Shown: piece after piece, positions 1 through 8,151 of the stretch
How positions within the stretch are numbered: the first letter of the stretch is position 1
How the letters are laid out: the number at the start of each line of letters is the position of its first letter
From: Brevibacterium zhoupengii
Lineage (GTDB): Bacteria > Actinomycetota > Actinomycetes > Actinomycetales > Brevibacteriaceae
Direction of reading: 5' to 3'
Assembly (NCBI RefSeq): GCF_021117425.1
Contig: NZ_CP088298.1
Span: forward strand, 1,736,001-1,800,000
DNA: 64,000 bases
Translations under genes and position numbers: made by a program
The notes under the pieces: generated by a model
Databases searched by the model: none
What the model was told of the DNA's origin: nothing
The model's input: only the letters and a program-made list of their open reading frames with translations

Positions 1-228
1 GGGTGCACCGGAGTCGTGCAGCAGCGCGAGCTGGCGACCGAAGCTGAACGCTGAGCGGGCATCGGGTGTGGTCGTTTCGAGACGTTCCAGGCGCAGACCG
101 TTCTTATCCTGATCGACAACACCCACCACGGGAACGACGTCAGGTTCGGCTAGCCACGTCAGGCCGGCAGCCTCGGCGGCGAAGTAACCCCGCGGGGCAC
201 CGGCACGTTCCTTGACGAAAGTATCCAT
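1..228 (-). CDS. Fructosamine kinase family protein, N-terminal part (cut by window edge)
   Basis: The first 76 codons of a leftward gene start with ATG at 228 and run off the window. The visible protein (MDTFVKERAG..., then GYFAAEAAGLTWLAE and LERLETTTPDARSAFSFGRQLALLHDSGAP) matches the N-lobe of the fructosamine/ketoamine kinase family, which phosphorylates sugar adducts on amines for deglycation. The FAAEAAGL helix and the ALLHDSGAP helix are the family hallmarks. The catalytic HGD loop lies outside the window, so activity cannot be judged. It is the only gene here pointing out of the left edge, and its neighbour YfcC has the same orientation 54 bp upstream. Confidence 0.7.
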   Translation of the reverse strand, partial: MDTFVKERAGAPRGYFAAEAAGLTWLAEPDVVPVVGVVDQDKNGLRLERLETTTPDARSAFSFGRQLALLHDSGAP

Positions 229-282
229 GGCACCAGGCTAGTAGTGCATCCGGTCAGCTGCCGAAGTCGGGACCTCCGTCGA

Positions 283-1725
283 TCAGCTGTACCCAATGAG
301 ATGAGCGAACACGACGGCGGCGATCGCGATGGTGATCTGAACAGCGATCAGCGGAAGCATCCAGCGAACCCACTTGATCCAGGGAACCTTGGCCAGCGCC
401 AACGCCGCCATGAAGAAGCCGCTGGTGGGGAAGCAGAGATTGCCGATACCGTCGGCGAGCTGGAATGCCAGGACTGCGGTCTGCTGAGTCACACCGACCA
501 TCTCTGCCAGCGGCGAGAGAATAGGCATTGTCAGCGCCGCTTGGCCGCTGCCGGAGGGCACGATGAAGCTGACCAAGCCTTGGAAGAAGAACATTCCCAC
601 GGCCGAGAGCCACGGCGGCAGATGGCTGATGCCTGCGGCGAGGTTGACCAGAATGGTGTCGAGGATCTGACCGTCCTGGAAGATCACGAGGATTCCGTAG
701 GCGACGCCGATGACGAGTGCGCCGGTGACGAGGTCTCTGGCACCGTCGATGAAGGCCTCGGCGGTTCCGTTCATCCCGAGCCCGCCGACGACGCCCATGA
801 CGATCCCCATGAGCAGGAAGAGTCCCGCGATCTCTGTGAGGTACCAGCCTAGGGTGGACACACAGATGGCGAGTGTCACCAGCGTGGCGATGAGGACGAC
901 GAAGACCAGCTTGTGGCGCAGAGTGAACGTCAGGGTCTCCGTGTCACCCTTCCGCCGGATCTCGTCGGCGAGTGAGTCCTGACCGTAGAGCATGCCCTTC
1001 GTCGGATCCTTCTTCATCCGCTGCGCGTAACGCATCACGAAGACGATGGCGGCACCGAGGAGGAGCACCCAGAGGATGAGTCGCAGCCACATGCCGGAGA
1101 ACAGTGGGAGCCCTGCGATTCCCTGGGCCACACCGACGGTGAAGGGGTTCATGAACGCGGCCATGAAACCTGACCCAGTTCCAAGGAGGACGACCGCTGC
1201 GCCGACCATCGAGTCGTAGCCGAGGGCGACTGCGATGGGCACGAGGATCGTGATGTAGGGGATCGTCTCCTCGGCCAGTCCGAGCATGGCGCCTGTCAGC
1301 GAGAAGAACGTCATGAGGACAGGGATGAAGAGGATTTCCTTGCCCCGCAGCTTGCTCGTCATCGCAGCCACTGCAGAGTCAATGGCGCCTGTTGCTCGCA
1401 GCACCCCGAAGGATGCGCCGACGATGAAGACGTAGAAGATGATGTCAGCGGCGCCGATCATCCCGTTGAACACCGCTGTCAGGACATCCCAGAACGATGC
1501 CGGCGTCGGATCGACCGCATGGAACGTGCCATCGATGATGACGTCGCGACCGTCGACCGTTTTGCGATCGAAGACACCGGCCGGCACGAAATGAGTGAGA
1601 ATCGCGGCGATCGCAGTGACAGCCATGAGGATGACGAACACATGCGGCATCTCGCGTTTTCGCCGAGGTGGCGCGGCGGCTTCACGAACAGAGGTGTCCT
1701 GTGATGACATTTCGGAATCAGCCAT
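283..1725 (-). CDS. YfcC-type / DcuC-superfamily membrane permease
   Basis: A 480-residue protein with about twelve hydrophobic segments. After a short charged N-terminus comes HVFVILMAVTAIAAILTHFVPAGVF, the typical opening of the YfcC/DcuC permease superfamily (basic amino acid or C4-dicarboxylate exchangers). The central AEETIPYITILVPIAVALGYDS and the later IVPSGSGQAALTMPILSPLAEM and QLADGIGNLCFPTSG are conserved re-entrant-loop motifs of the family. The ATG at 1725 has a GGAGA six bases upstream. It is divergent from a LysR-type gene with a strong inverted repeat between them, so it is probably that regulator's target. The substrate is unknown; an amino acid is likely from the adjacent catabolic genes. 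Confidence 0.85.
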   Translation of the reverse strand: MADSEMSSQDTSVREAAAPPRRKREMPHVFVILMAVTAIAAILTHFVPAGVFDRKTVDGRDVIIDGTFHAVDPTPASFWDVLTAVFNGMIGAADIIFYVFIVGASFGVLRATGAIDSAVAAMTSKLRGKEILFIPVLMTFFSLTGAMLGLAEETIPYITILVPIAVALGYDSMVGAAVVLLGTGSGFMAAFMNPFTVGVAQGIAGLPLFSGMWLRLILWVLLLGAAIVFVMRYAQRMKKDPTKGMLYGQDSLADEIRRKGDTETLTFTLRHKLVFVVLIATLVTLAICVSTLGWYLTEIAGLFLLMGIVMGVVGGLGMNGTAEAFIDGARDLVTGALVIGVAYGILVIFQDGQILDTILVNLAAGISHLPPWLSAVGMFFFQGLVSFIVPSGSGQAALTMPILSPLAEMVGVTQQTAVLAFQLADGIGNLCFPTSGFFMAALALAKVPWIKWVRWMLPLIAVQITIAIAAVVFAHLIGYS

Positions 1726-1823
1726 GATTCTCCAGCTTCATTGCATAGGCACGACAAGAATATTTCCGTTGAATCACCCTACCCTGAGCCCATCACGGCA
1801 AGACGGCTTTCAGTATCTGACCG

Positions 1824-1854
1824 GTACATCTGGTGCGGACTAGACCAGATGTAC
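1824..1854. promoter_or_regulatory. Perfect 11-bp inverted repeat, candidate LysR operator
   Basis: GTACATCTGGT (1824-1834) and ACCAGATGTAC (1844-1854) are exact inverted copies with a 9-bp spacer. The site lies between the divergent YfcC-type permease and LysR gene, 37 bp before the LysR GTG. LysR-family proteins usually bind such interrupted dyads near their own promoter. Binding is inferred. Confidence 0.6.
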
Positions 1855-1890
1855 TCTGATGGGGTATCTCGTACGGCAAAGGAGCAATGA

Positions 1891-2892
1891 GTGGACACAC
1901 GGTTCCAGTCCGCGCTTTCAACCGTGAGCTTCACACATGTGCGCGCACTCAGAGCAGTCGTCGAACACGGGTCACTGAGCTCAGCGGCGAAAGAGCTCGG
2001 ATACACCACCTCGGCGATCTCACAGCAGATTTCTGCGCTTGAGCGCAGCCTTGGTGTCCCTCTCTTCGAACGTGGACCCCGAAGCGTCCGAGTCACAGCC
2101 GCCGGAAAACGGATGTACGAGCTGAGCGCGGATCTTCTGGAGAGCATCGCGGGGATTGCAGACATCATGCGCGGATATGCAAGCGCAGAGAAGGGCACGC
2201 TCCGTCTCACTGCGGCGGGAAGCGGTGCCGCGCAGCTGCTTCCCCGCGCAGTCGCCGGTATTACCTCGAACCACCCGGCAGCTGAGATCTCCTTGGTTAC
2301 CCCGGGAACCCCCGACAGCGTTGTCGAGTCGGTCAAGGCAGGATTTGCCGATATCGGTGTCATCTATGAGTACTCGCCGACGCCTCAACCGATCCTTGAA
2401 GGATTGACCAGTACTCCTCTTCTCCATGAAGAGATGGTGGTCATCGGTCGCGATCAAGGTCCCTCAGGCGAACGCGACTCAATCAGAGACTTTGCGGACG
2501 AGGACTGGGCATGTGGAAGCAAAGGGAGCACACAGAATCAGATCCTGGAACACCTCGGCGAACGTGAAGGTTTTGTCCCGCGGGTCGCTCACCGCAGCGA
2601 CGACCCGGACGTCATTCGAGGACTGGTCAACCAAGGGTTGGGAATCGCTTTGGTTCCTGTCCTGTCGCTGGGCATTGACCGCAGCATCCATCTCTATCGG
2701 CTCATGGACGGCCCGGTCTACCGACGCGTCCAGCTCATTCATCGCACAACGGACCACAACCCGCTCATTGCTTCGGCCATCGACGCTTTTGCCAAGGCAG
2801 CCGACGACTATCTCACCTGGACCCTGACCGCATTCGGAGTGACTTTCGACGCTCCCATGCTCACTCTGGACGCTGAGCTACAGAGATTCTGA
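1891..2892 (+). CDS. LysR-type transcriptional regulator
   Basis: A 333-residue regulator. Residues about 10-70 form the LysR winged helix-turn-helix (FTHVRALRAVVEHGSLSSAAKEL, then SAISQQISALERSLGVPLFERG); residues about 100-310 are the two-lobed effector domain, including LLPRAVAGI and the IRGLVNQGLGIALVPVLSLG segment. The GTG start at 1891 has AAAGGAG seven bases upstream. It is divergent from the YfcC-type permease and 117 bp upstream of the co-directional six-gene catabolic operon, so it plausibly controls both. The effector is unknown; the likely candidate is the substrate of the operon. Confidence 0.93.
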   Translation: MDTRFQSALSTVSFTHVRALRAVVEHGSLSSAAKELGYTTSAISQQISALERSLGVPLFERGPRSVRVTAAGKRMYELSADLLESIAGIADIMRGYASAEKGTLRLTAAGSGAAQLLPRAVAGITSNHPAAEISLVTPGTPDSVVESVKAGFADIGVIYEYSPTPQPILEGLTSTPLLHEEMVVIGRDQGPSGERDSIRDFADEDWACGSKGSTQNQILEHLGEREGFVPRVAHRSDDPDVIRGLVNQGLGIALVPVLSLGIDRSIHLYRLMDGPVYRRVQLIHRTTDHNPLIASAIDAFAKAADDYLTWTLTAFGVTFDAPMLTLDAELQRF

Positions 2893-3009
2893 ACCTGCCC
2901 TTCAGCAAGCGTCAACCTGAAGATCTACCCGATGTGCGGCAGCATGCGCTTGAATGAGTATCCGTACACACTTGCGACACAGCAGTCGCGAACGGGGAGA
3001 GGGCCGAGT

Positions 3010-3273
3010 ATGGACGACTACATTGTCTGCCGGTGCGAAGATGTCTCTCTCGACGACATCCGGAAATGTGCCGATGAGACGGGAACTATCGATATCCACG
3101 AGGCGAAGCTCCGGATGCGAGTCGGAATGGGAACCTGCCAGGGACGTGTGTGCGGGCCACTGCTCGAAAGGTGTTTCAGCGATCACACGATCGGCACACT
3201 CGAACGCAACTCAGTTCTCAGACCCGTGCTCCTCTCCGACATTGCCTCCGAGACGGTTGCAGGCAAACCATGA
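3010..3273 (+). CDS. BFD-like [2Fe-2S]-binding protein, free-standing
   Basis: An 87-residue protein with the bacterioferritin-associated-ferredoxin type [2Fe-2S] ligand pattern: Cys7-x-Cys9 (CRCEDV) and Cys43-x4-Cys48 (GMGTCQGRVC). In opine oxidase A and related amine dehydrogenase subunits this domain is usually fused to the C-terminus of the FAD subunit; here it is a separate first gene. The ATG at 3010 is preceded by GGGGAGAGGG. Its stop overlaps the next start as ATGA (3270-3273), so translation is probably coupled. Likely role: electron transfer within the heteromeric dehydrogenase encoded downstream. Confidence 0.88.
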   Translation: MDDYIVCRCEDVSLDDIRKCADETGTIDIHEAKLRMRVGMGTCQGRVCGPLLERCFSDHTIGTLERNSVLRPVLLSDIASETVAGKP

Positions 3274-3575
3274 GGCGTATCGAGAACCACCCTGTCCTCG
3301 GTCCTGACAGTTCCGCAGAGGTCGGCATCACCGTCGACGGTCGAGAGGTGATAGCCAGAGAGGGAGACTCCGTCGCCGTCGCGCTGTGGGCCGATGGACA
3401 GAAGTTGCTGCGACGCAGCAAGACGGGCCAGCCGCGCGGAATGTACTGCGGGATCGGCCACTGCTTCGAATGCCGCCTCCTCGTGACCGGCGACGATGGT
3501 TCGAATGTCAGCGTTCGTTCGTGCCTGACACCCGTGCGGCAAGATATGTGCATCACCACCGAGGCCGGAGAATGA
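3270..3575 (+). CDS. Small [2Fe-2S] ferredoxin-fold subunit (HcnA/LhpE-like)
   Basis: A 101-residue protein of the Fer2_4 family. The ligands Cys60-x4-Cys65-x2-Cys68 (MYCGIGHCFEC) and Cys85 (VRSCLTP) fit the plant-type [2Fe-2S] pattern seen in the small subunit of hydrogen cyanide synthase, opine oxidases and D-hydroxyproline dehydrogenase. The VTVDGREV-like beta strand near residue 20 and the EGDSVAVALWADG helix are typical. It overlaps the preceding and following genes by four bases each. It should form a complex with the two FAD proteins downstream and pass electrons to the respiratory chain. The substrate is not readable from this subunit. Confidence 0.88.
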   Translation: MRRIENHPVLGPDSSAEVGITVDGREVIAREGDSVAVALWADGQKLLRRSKTGQPRGMYCGIGHCFECRLLVTGDDGSNVSVRSCLTPVRQDMCITTEAGE

Positions 3576-4783
3576 GAAACGTCGACGTGGTCGTGATCGG
3601 TGGGGGACCCGCTGGCCTGTCGGCAGCCTCCCGCATCGCCGAAGCTGGTCCCACCCAGGTTCTCGTCGTCGATGAAGGGTCGACCCCGGGCGGACGATTG
3701 CGGTCCCAGCTCTACCGTCGCGGAAGCGACTGGTACATCGGTGCCGAACGAGCCGCATCCTTGACAGAGCGAGCCCGACGAGCCGGCGTCATCATAGAAT
3801 CTGGAAGGTACGCCTGGTCACTCGACCCGGGGTTCGTCCTCGGACTCAGCGGTGGTGAGTCGATCAGCGCCGACTACATCGTCATCGCCACGGGCGCAGC
3901 GGAGAAGGCACTCGGGCTGCCGGGGTGGACGACTCCGGGAGTCCTTGCCGTCGGTGCAGTTCAGACGATGCTCAATGTCAATCGTGTTCTGCCTGGGGAG
4001 CGCCTCGCCATCATCGGAATCGACCCGCTCTCCCTGTCAATCGTCGATGAGCTGGCCGCCGCTGACATAGAGGTCGCAGGCGTCTACCTCCCGCCCCCAC
4101 CAGTCAATTTCAGTGCGCCGGAGCCGCCGAGTGCCTTGTTCACACTGCTCGGCGGTCTGCATCGTCTGGCTCCAAACCGGGCTCTCGGCCTGGCTATGAA
4201 GGCATTGACGTTCCCCGGTATGGCCGAGGTGGTTGCACGAATGTGGCCCAGCACTGGTGTCCGCATGGCCGGAATGCCTCTGCATCTGCGTGAATGTGTC
4301 GTGGGCATCGACGGTGACGACGAAGTGCAGTCCATTCGTACTAGGCGAGTGAACACGAAAGGCGAGCCTATCGGTAGGGAACGCCTGATTCCCGTGGACG
4401 CTGTCTGCCTCAGCGGCGGTCTGTATCCTCTGCAGGACCTCACACGTGATTGTCTGCTCGTCAACGTTGCGGAGCTGGGTGGGCGAGTTCCCCTGCACGG
4501 GCCCGACCTGGAAACAACGACCGCGGGCATGTACGTGGCCGGCAACATCACGGGAATCGAATCCGCCGAGGTAGCCCGCGCCCAGGGTGAACTCGTCGGG
4601 ACCGTCATCGCCGAGAAGATCGCGGGCAACGACGACCAGTCGGAAGCTGTTATGACTGCACGTGCTGACGTCGAAGAGGCCCGTGCATCGGCACCCCTGA
4701 CATTCATGCCCGAGATCTCCGCAGGGCGGCGTCGAATGCACGAACTATGGTGTGACCACCTCGGCCAGGATATGCGCGCATGA
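3572..4783 (+). CDS. FAD/NAD(P)-binding oxidoreductase subunit (HcnB/OoxA-like, without BFD domain)
   Basis: A 403-residue flavoprotein with the dinucleotide motif VVVIGGGPAGLSAASRIAEAG at residues 5-25 and the ATGAAEK loop of pyridine-nucleotide oxidoreductases near 110. The second Rossmann motif is degenerate (IIGIDPLSLSIV, without GxGxxG), so NAD(P) use is doubtful, as in opine oxidase A subunits. Relatives carry a C-terminal BFD-type [2Fe-2S] domain that is missing here and present as the separate gene at 3010. The start is fixed by the ATGA overlap with the ferredoxin gene, and the stop overlaps the next gene in the same way. Probably the structural or electron-relay FAD subunit of a heteromeric dehydrogenase. 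Confidence 0.85.
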   Translation: MRNVDVVVIGGGPAGLSAASRIAEAGPTQVLVVDEGSTPGGRLRSQLYRRGSDWYIGAERAASLTERARRAGVIIESGRYAWSLDPGFVLGLSGGESISADYIVIATGAAEKALGLPGWTTPGVLAVGAVQTMLNVNRVLPGERLAIIGIDPLSLSIVDELAAADIEVAGVYLPPPPVNFSAPEPPSALFTLLGGLHRLAPNRALGLAMKALTFPGMAEVVARMWPSTGVRMAGMPLHLRECVVGIDGDDEVQSIRTRRVNTKGEPIGRERLIPVDAVCLSGGLYPLQDLTRDCLLVNVAELGGRVPLHGPDLETTTAGMYVAGNITGIESAEVARAQGELVGTVIAEKIAGNDDQSEAVMTARADVEEARASAPLTFMPEISAGRRRMHELWCDHLGQDMRA

Positions 4784-5970
4784 ACGATCCCACTGCCGAC
4801 ATCGTCGTCATCGGCGCAGGAGTCATCGGCACATCGGCGGCCTGGCGCCTAGCCCAGTCGGGTCTGCGGGTTGTCGTCATCGATTCCATGGCACCGGGAG
4901 CAGGCGCCTCCGGGTCCTGCGACAAGGCAATCTACCTCCAGTCGAAACGGCCCGGGCTTCCCATGCGCATGGCTGTGGAATCCCGCGCGATGTATTCGAC
5001 CCTGTCCGATGAACTCGACGCGGACATCGAGTTCGCCCCTGATGGGGGAATGGTGGCGATCGAAACCGAGTCCCAACTTGACTTCATGAAACGGTTCATC
5101 GTCGAACAGAAGAAGGCAGGGATACGGGTCGAACTTCTCGACCGTGACCAAGCCAGAGACCATCAGCCAGCGCTGGCAGAGCATGTTCTGGGAGCCAGTT
5201 ACAGTCCCGACGACGCCGAGGTGAATCCGCTGGCTCTCAACGCTGCGCTCGCCGACGCAGCTGTTCGCGCTGGTGCGCGCATCCATCGGCATCGAGAGTT
5301 CCTCGAGGTCATAGCCAAGCGCGGACGAATCGAAGGTGTGAGTACTTCGACCGGTGTGATTCCGACTCGGATGGTCATCAACGCTGCGGGGCCGTTCGCC
5401 GGCCAGGTCGGGGAGCGTGCGGGCATCAGCACGCCGATCACACCTCGGCGAGGGACCATCCTCATCTCCGACGTACAGCCGCGGATAGTCCGAGGCAATC
5501 TCCTGTGCGCGCAGTACGTAGCGGCCAAGCACTTAGCGGATATGCCCGGTGCCGATGAGCCCCCGCCATACGGCATCGGGCTCTCTCTGGGCCAGACCGC
5601 ATCGGGGACCCTCCTGGTGGGCGGAAGCCGCGAATTCGCCGGCTTCGACAAGCGTCCGCCTCGCGATGTGATGACCGCGATAGCCACCCATGCAGGGCGG
5701 ATCGTTCCGGCGCTTAAGAATGTGCGCATTATCCGCGCGATGACAGGTTTCCGCCCCTACACCGGTGACGGGCTTCCGATCATCGAACGCCATGACGAAC
5801 TCGACGGGTGGATCACCGCCGCTGGCCATGAAGGCGACGGAATCGCATTGACACCGATCACCGGTGTCCTCGTGAGAGATCTTGTGACTGGAGAACGCAC
5901 AGCAGGGGACTACCTTCCACACTTGAGCAGAGCACGGTCGACACTGAATCCACGAAAGCAGGCATCATGA
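4780..5970 (+). CDS. FAD-dependent amino acid oxidase/dehydrogenase, DAO family (HcnC/OoxB-like catalytic subunit)
   Basis: A 396-residue protein of the glycine/D-amino-acid oxidase (DAO) family, with FAD motif DIVVIGAGVIGTSAAWRLAQSG near residues 7-28, VINAAGPFAGQVG in the middle and the C-terminal RIIRAMTGFRPYTGDGLPIIE plus AGHEGDGIALTP that closes the FAD pocket. This is the catalytic subunit type of HcnABC, opine oxidases and D-hydroxyproline dehydrogenases; it oxidises a C-N bond of an amino acid or opine. Four-base ATGA overlaps on both sides tie it to its partner subunits and to the permease. The substrate is not determinable from sequence. Confidence 0.88.
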   Translation: MNDPTADIVVIGAGVIGTSAAWRLAQSGLRVVVIDSMAPGAGASGSCDKAIYLQSKRPGLPMRMAVESRAMYSTLSDELDADIEFAPDGGMVAIETESQLDFMKRFIVEQKKAGIRVELLDRDQARDHQPALAEHVLGASYSPDDAEVNPLALNAALADAAVRAGARIHRHREFLEVIAKRGRIEGVSTSTGVIPTRMVINAAGPFAGQVGERAGISTPITPRRGTILISDVQPRIVRGNLLCAQYVAAKHLADMPGADEPPPYGIGLSLGQTASGTLLVGGSREFAGFDKRPPRDVMTAIATHAGRIVPALKNVRIIRAMTGFRPYTGDGLPIIERHDELDGWITAAGHEGDGIALTPITGVLVRDLVTGERTAGDYLPHLSRARSTLNPRKQAS

Positions 5971-7388
5971 TCGTTGTTATCGGATCCTTGGTGGTGCTCT
6001 TCGCCATCGCGCTGATCAAGAAGATTCCCTATATCGGCGGCAATATTCAGGTCGCGCTGCTTGGTGGCGGCCTCGCTGCTGCACTGCTGTCCGGAATGGC
6101 GCCGCTGAGCTACATTCAAGCGACGATCGACGGGATCGATACACTCGCCTGGGTCATCGCGTTGAGCATCTTCGGCAGCATCTACGCCGAGACACAGGTG
6201 CGAATCGGTGCGATGGACACGACGATGTCGTTTCTGCGCATCCTCTTCGGCAAATCACCCCGAGGACTCATCGCTGCGACGTTCGTGACACTCACGCTTG
6301 CCGGCTCCCTCCTTGGCGATGCGATTGCCGCAGCCACAGTCATCGGCTTCCTTGTGATCCATTCTCTGGCGGAGATGAAGATCAAACCGGTGCAGATCGG
6401 CATGATCATCCTTCTTGGCGCCTCTCTCGGCTCGATCATGCCTCCGATCAGCCAGGCCGTGTATCTGGCGGCTTCGCTGGTCGATACCGACCCTGACCCG
6501 GTAACCCTCTGGTCGTATCTCACAGTCACGATCGGAGTGATCCTAGCGATTCTCGAATCCTTCCGATTCGTGCGTCGGCCCCGGATCCCCCGAACTGATT
6601 CTTCCGCCGATTTCACCTCGGGCGGAGGCTTCACAGCGACTGCTGCAGTCGACGAAGCTCAAGAGACTCGACTCAGTCAACTGCGCACGTTGGTACGGGA
6701 ACGATGGGCCAGCATGATCCCGCTAGCCGTCCTAGTCGTCATCGTTCTGCTCAAGACCGGATTCGGATACGACATCTTCGCGGAGATCCCCGGGATCAAA
6801 CAGATGACCGCGTGGATGAACACCGTCCCGATTCTCGCCGGTCTGGCATTCCCAGTCGTCATGGCTATCATCGTGGCCACAGTCGTCGCCTTCTTCTTCA
6901 AGAAGGTGCGACGGGAACCCGTGGCAACGATAGGTAAAGGGCTGAAGAATGTCAGACAGACTGTGGCTATTCAGCTGTGCGCGGCCTTTCTCATCGGATG
7001 CTTCTACGAAAGCGGAGCGGTCGACACGGTCTCTGCCATGGCCGAGCACGTCGCCGGCTCCGGAGTCGCCGTCATCAGCACCATTGCCCTGATGATCCTG
7101 GGTATGCTTATCGGTTCGCAGACCGCTGCGCAGACGGTCGTCGTGCCGTTCGCCTCACCGATACTGGAGACCGCCGGCGTCGACCCGACGAACATCGCCG
7201 TGGGAATGAGCCACATTGCCGCTTCAGCTCAGAACCTGCCGCCAGTCGGCCTCACCGCATTCGTCGTGTGCGGTCTGGTGGGCGCGACTTTGAAGACCAA
7301 AGTCGATCCAGTGAAGGTCATGGTCCTCGCCCTTCCGAACTCGATGTACTTCATCATCCTCGGTCTGTTGTTCCTCCTCCTCGGATGA
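5967..7388 (+). CDS. DctM-like (TRAP large subunit type) permease, stand-alone
   Basis: A 473-residue protein with about 12-13 membrane segments. The GSLLGDAIAAATVIGFLV and GASLGSIMPPISQAVYLAAS segments resemble the paired substrate/ion loops of DctM-type ion-transporter-superfamily permeases, and the second half repeats the pattern (MILGMLIGSQTAAQTVVVPFASPIL). No DctP binding protein or DctQ small subunit is encoded nearby, so it either works alone as a secondary transporter or uses distant partners. A hydrophilic loop at about residues 195-245 separates the halves. ATGA overlaps at both ends make it an integral operon member, probably importing the substrate of the dehydrogenase. Confidence 0.78.
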   Translation: MIVVIGSLVVLFAIALIKKIPYIGGNIQVALLGGGLAAALLSGMAPLSYIQATIDGIDTLAWVIALSIFGSIYAETQVRIGAMDTTMSFLRILFGKSPRGLIAATFVTLTLAGSLLGDAIAAATVIGFLVIHSLAEMKIKPVQIGMIILLGASLGSIMPPISQAVYLAASLVDTDPDPVTLWSYLTVTIGVILAILESFRFVRRPRIPRTDSSADFTSGGGFTATAAVDEAQETRLSQLRTLVRERWASMIPLAVLVVIVLLKTGFGYDIFAEIPGIKQMTAWMNTVPILAGLAFPVVMAIIVATVVAFFFKKVRREPVATIGKGLKNVRQTVAIQLCAAFLIGCFYESGAVDTVSAMAEHVAGSGVAVISTIALMILGMLIGSQTAAQTVVVPFASPILETAGVDPTNIAVGMSHIAASAQNLPPVGLTAFVVCGLVGATLKTKVDPVKVMVLALPNSMYFIILGLLFLLLG

Positions 7389-8092
7389 TGACACGAATGA
7401 CACAGAAAAACCGACCACTTGGCGTGCTCATGCTGGAGACCGGATTCGACCGTATCCCCGGCGATATTGGCAACCCCGATACCTTCGACTTTCCTGTCAT
7501 CTACCGAACCGTGACAGGGGCGACGTCGAAGCGAGTTGTTCACCAACAGGATTCCGGCCTCATCGATCTTTTCGCCGAAGCGGCAGCCGACCTTGTCCGA
7601 GAAGGTGCTGTTGCAATCACGACAAGTTGCGGGTTCCTCGCGAGGTTCCAATTCGAACTGTCTGCACGGATCTCTGTTCCGTTTACTGCCTCGGCCATCG
7701 ACTATCTCAACCGGCTCTCGGACACCCATTCTTCAGTCGCGGTGATCACGGCTGATGCCGGAGCGCTCAATGCGAACGTCCTGGGTCCGACCGCCCTGGC
7801 CCCAACAGCGATCGTCGGGATGGAAAATAGCAGGGCCTTCCGATCGGCAATTATCGAAGAGACGATGAAGCTCGACCCGGCGGCAGTCGAACGAGAAGTC
7901 GTCGAGGTTGCACGCCAGCTTGCTCGACAGCATCCGGAGCTGGACGCCGTCGTACTCGAATGCACCAACCTTCCACCGTACCGGGCTGCGATCACGGAAG
8001 TGCTCCAGATTCCGATCTACGACTCGGTGGCTCTCGCCCGTGGGCTGATGGCGGACACCGTCAAGGACCACGGAAATGCGGCAGATACGTGA
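7385..8092 (+). CDS. Aspartate/glutamate racemase superfamily protein
   Basis: A 235-residue protein of the cofactor-independent Asp/Glu/hydantoin racemase superfamily. Both catalytic cysteines appear present: Cys82 in AITTSCGFLARFQ and Cys193 in VVLECTNLPPYR. The N-terminus has the subgroup signature GDIGNPDTFDFPV. Two-cysteine members epimerise a C-alpha by a two-base mechanism. Its position as the last gene, overlapping the permease by ATGA, suggests that it interconverts the stereoisomers of the substrate so that the stereospecific FAD enzyme can use both. A second in-frame ATG at 7388 is an equally possible start. No clear terminator follows before the convergent gene at 8152. Confidence 0.85.
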   Translation: MMTRMTQKNRPLGVLMLETGFDRIPGDIGNPDTFDFPVIYRTVTGATSKRVVHQQDSGLIDLFAEAAADLVREGAVAITTSCGFLARFQFELSARISVPFTASAIDYLNRLSDTHSSVAVITADAGALNANVLGPTALAPTAIVGMENSRAFRSAIIEETMKLDPAAVEREVVEVARQLARQHPELDAVVLECTNLPPYRAAITEVLQIPIYDSVALARGLMADTVKDHGNAADT

Positions 8093-8151
8093 GTACCGCC
8101 TCCATGCGGCGGATCTGCCCCGGTCGGTTGTGGCCCCATACGCATATGCAC

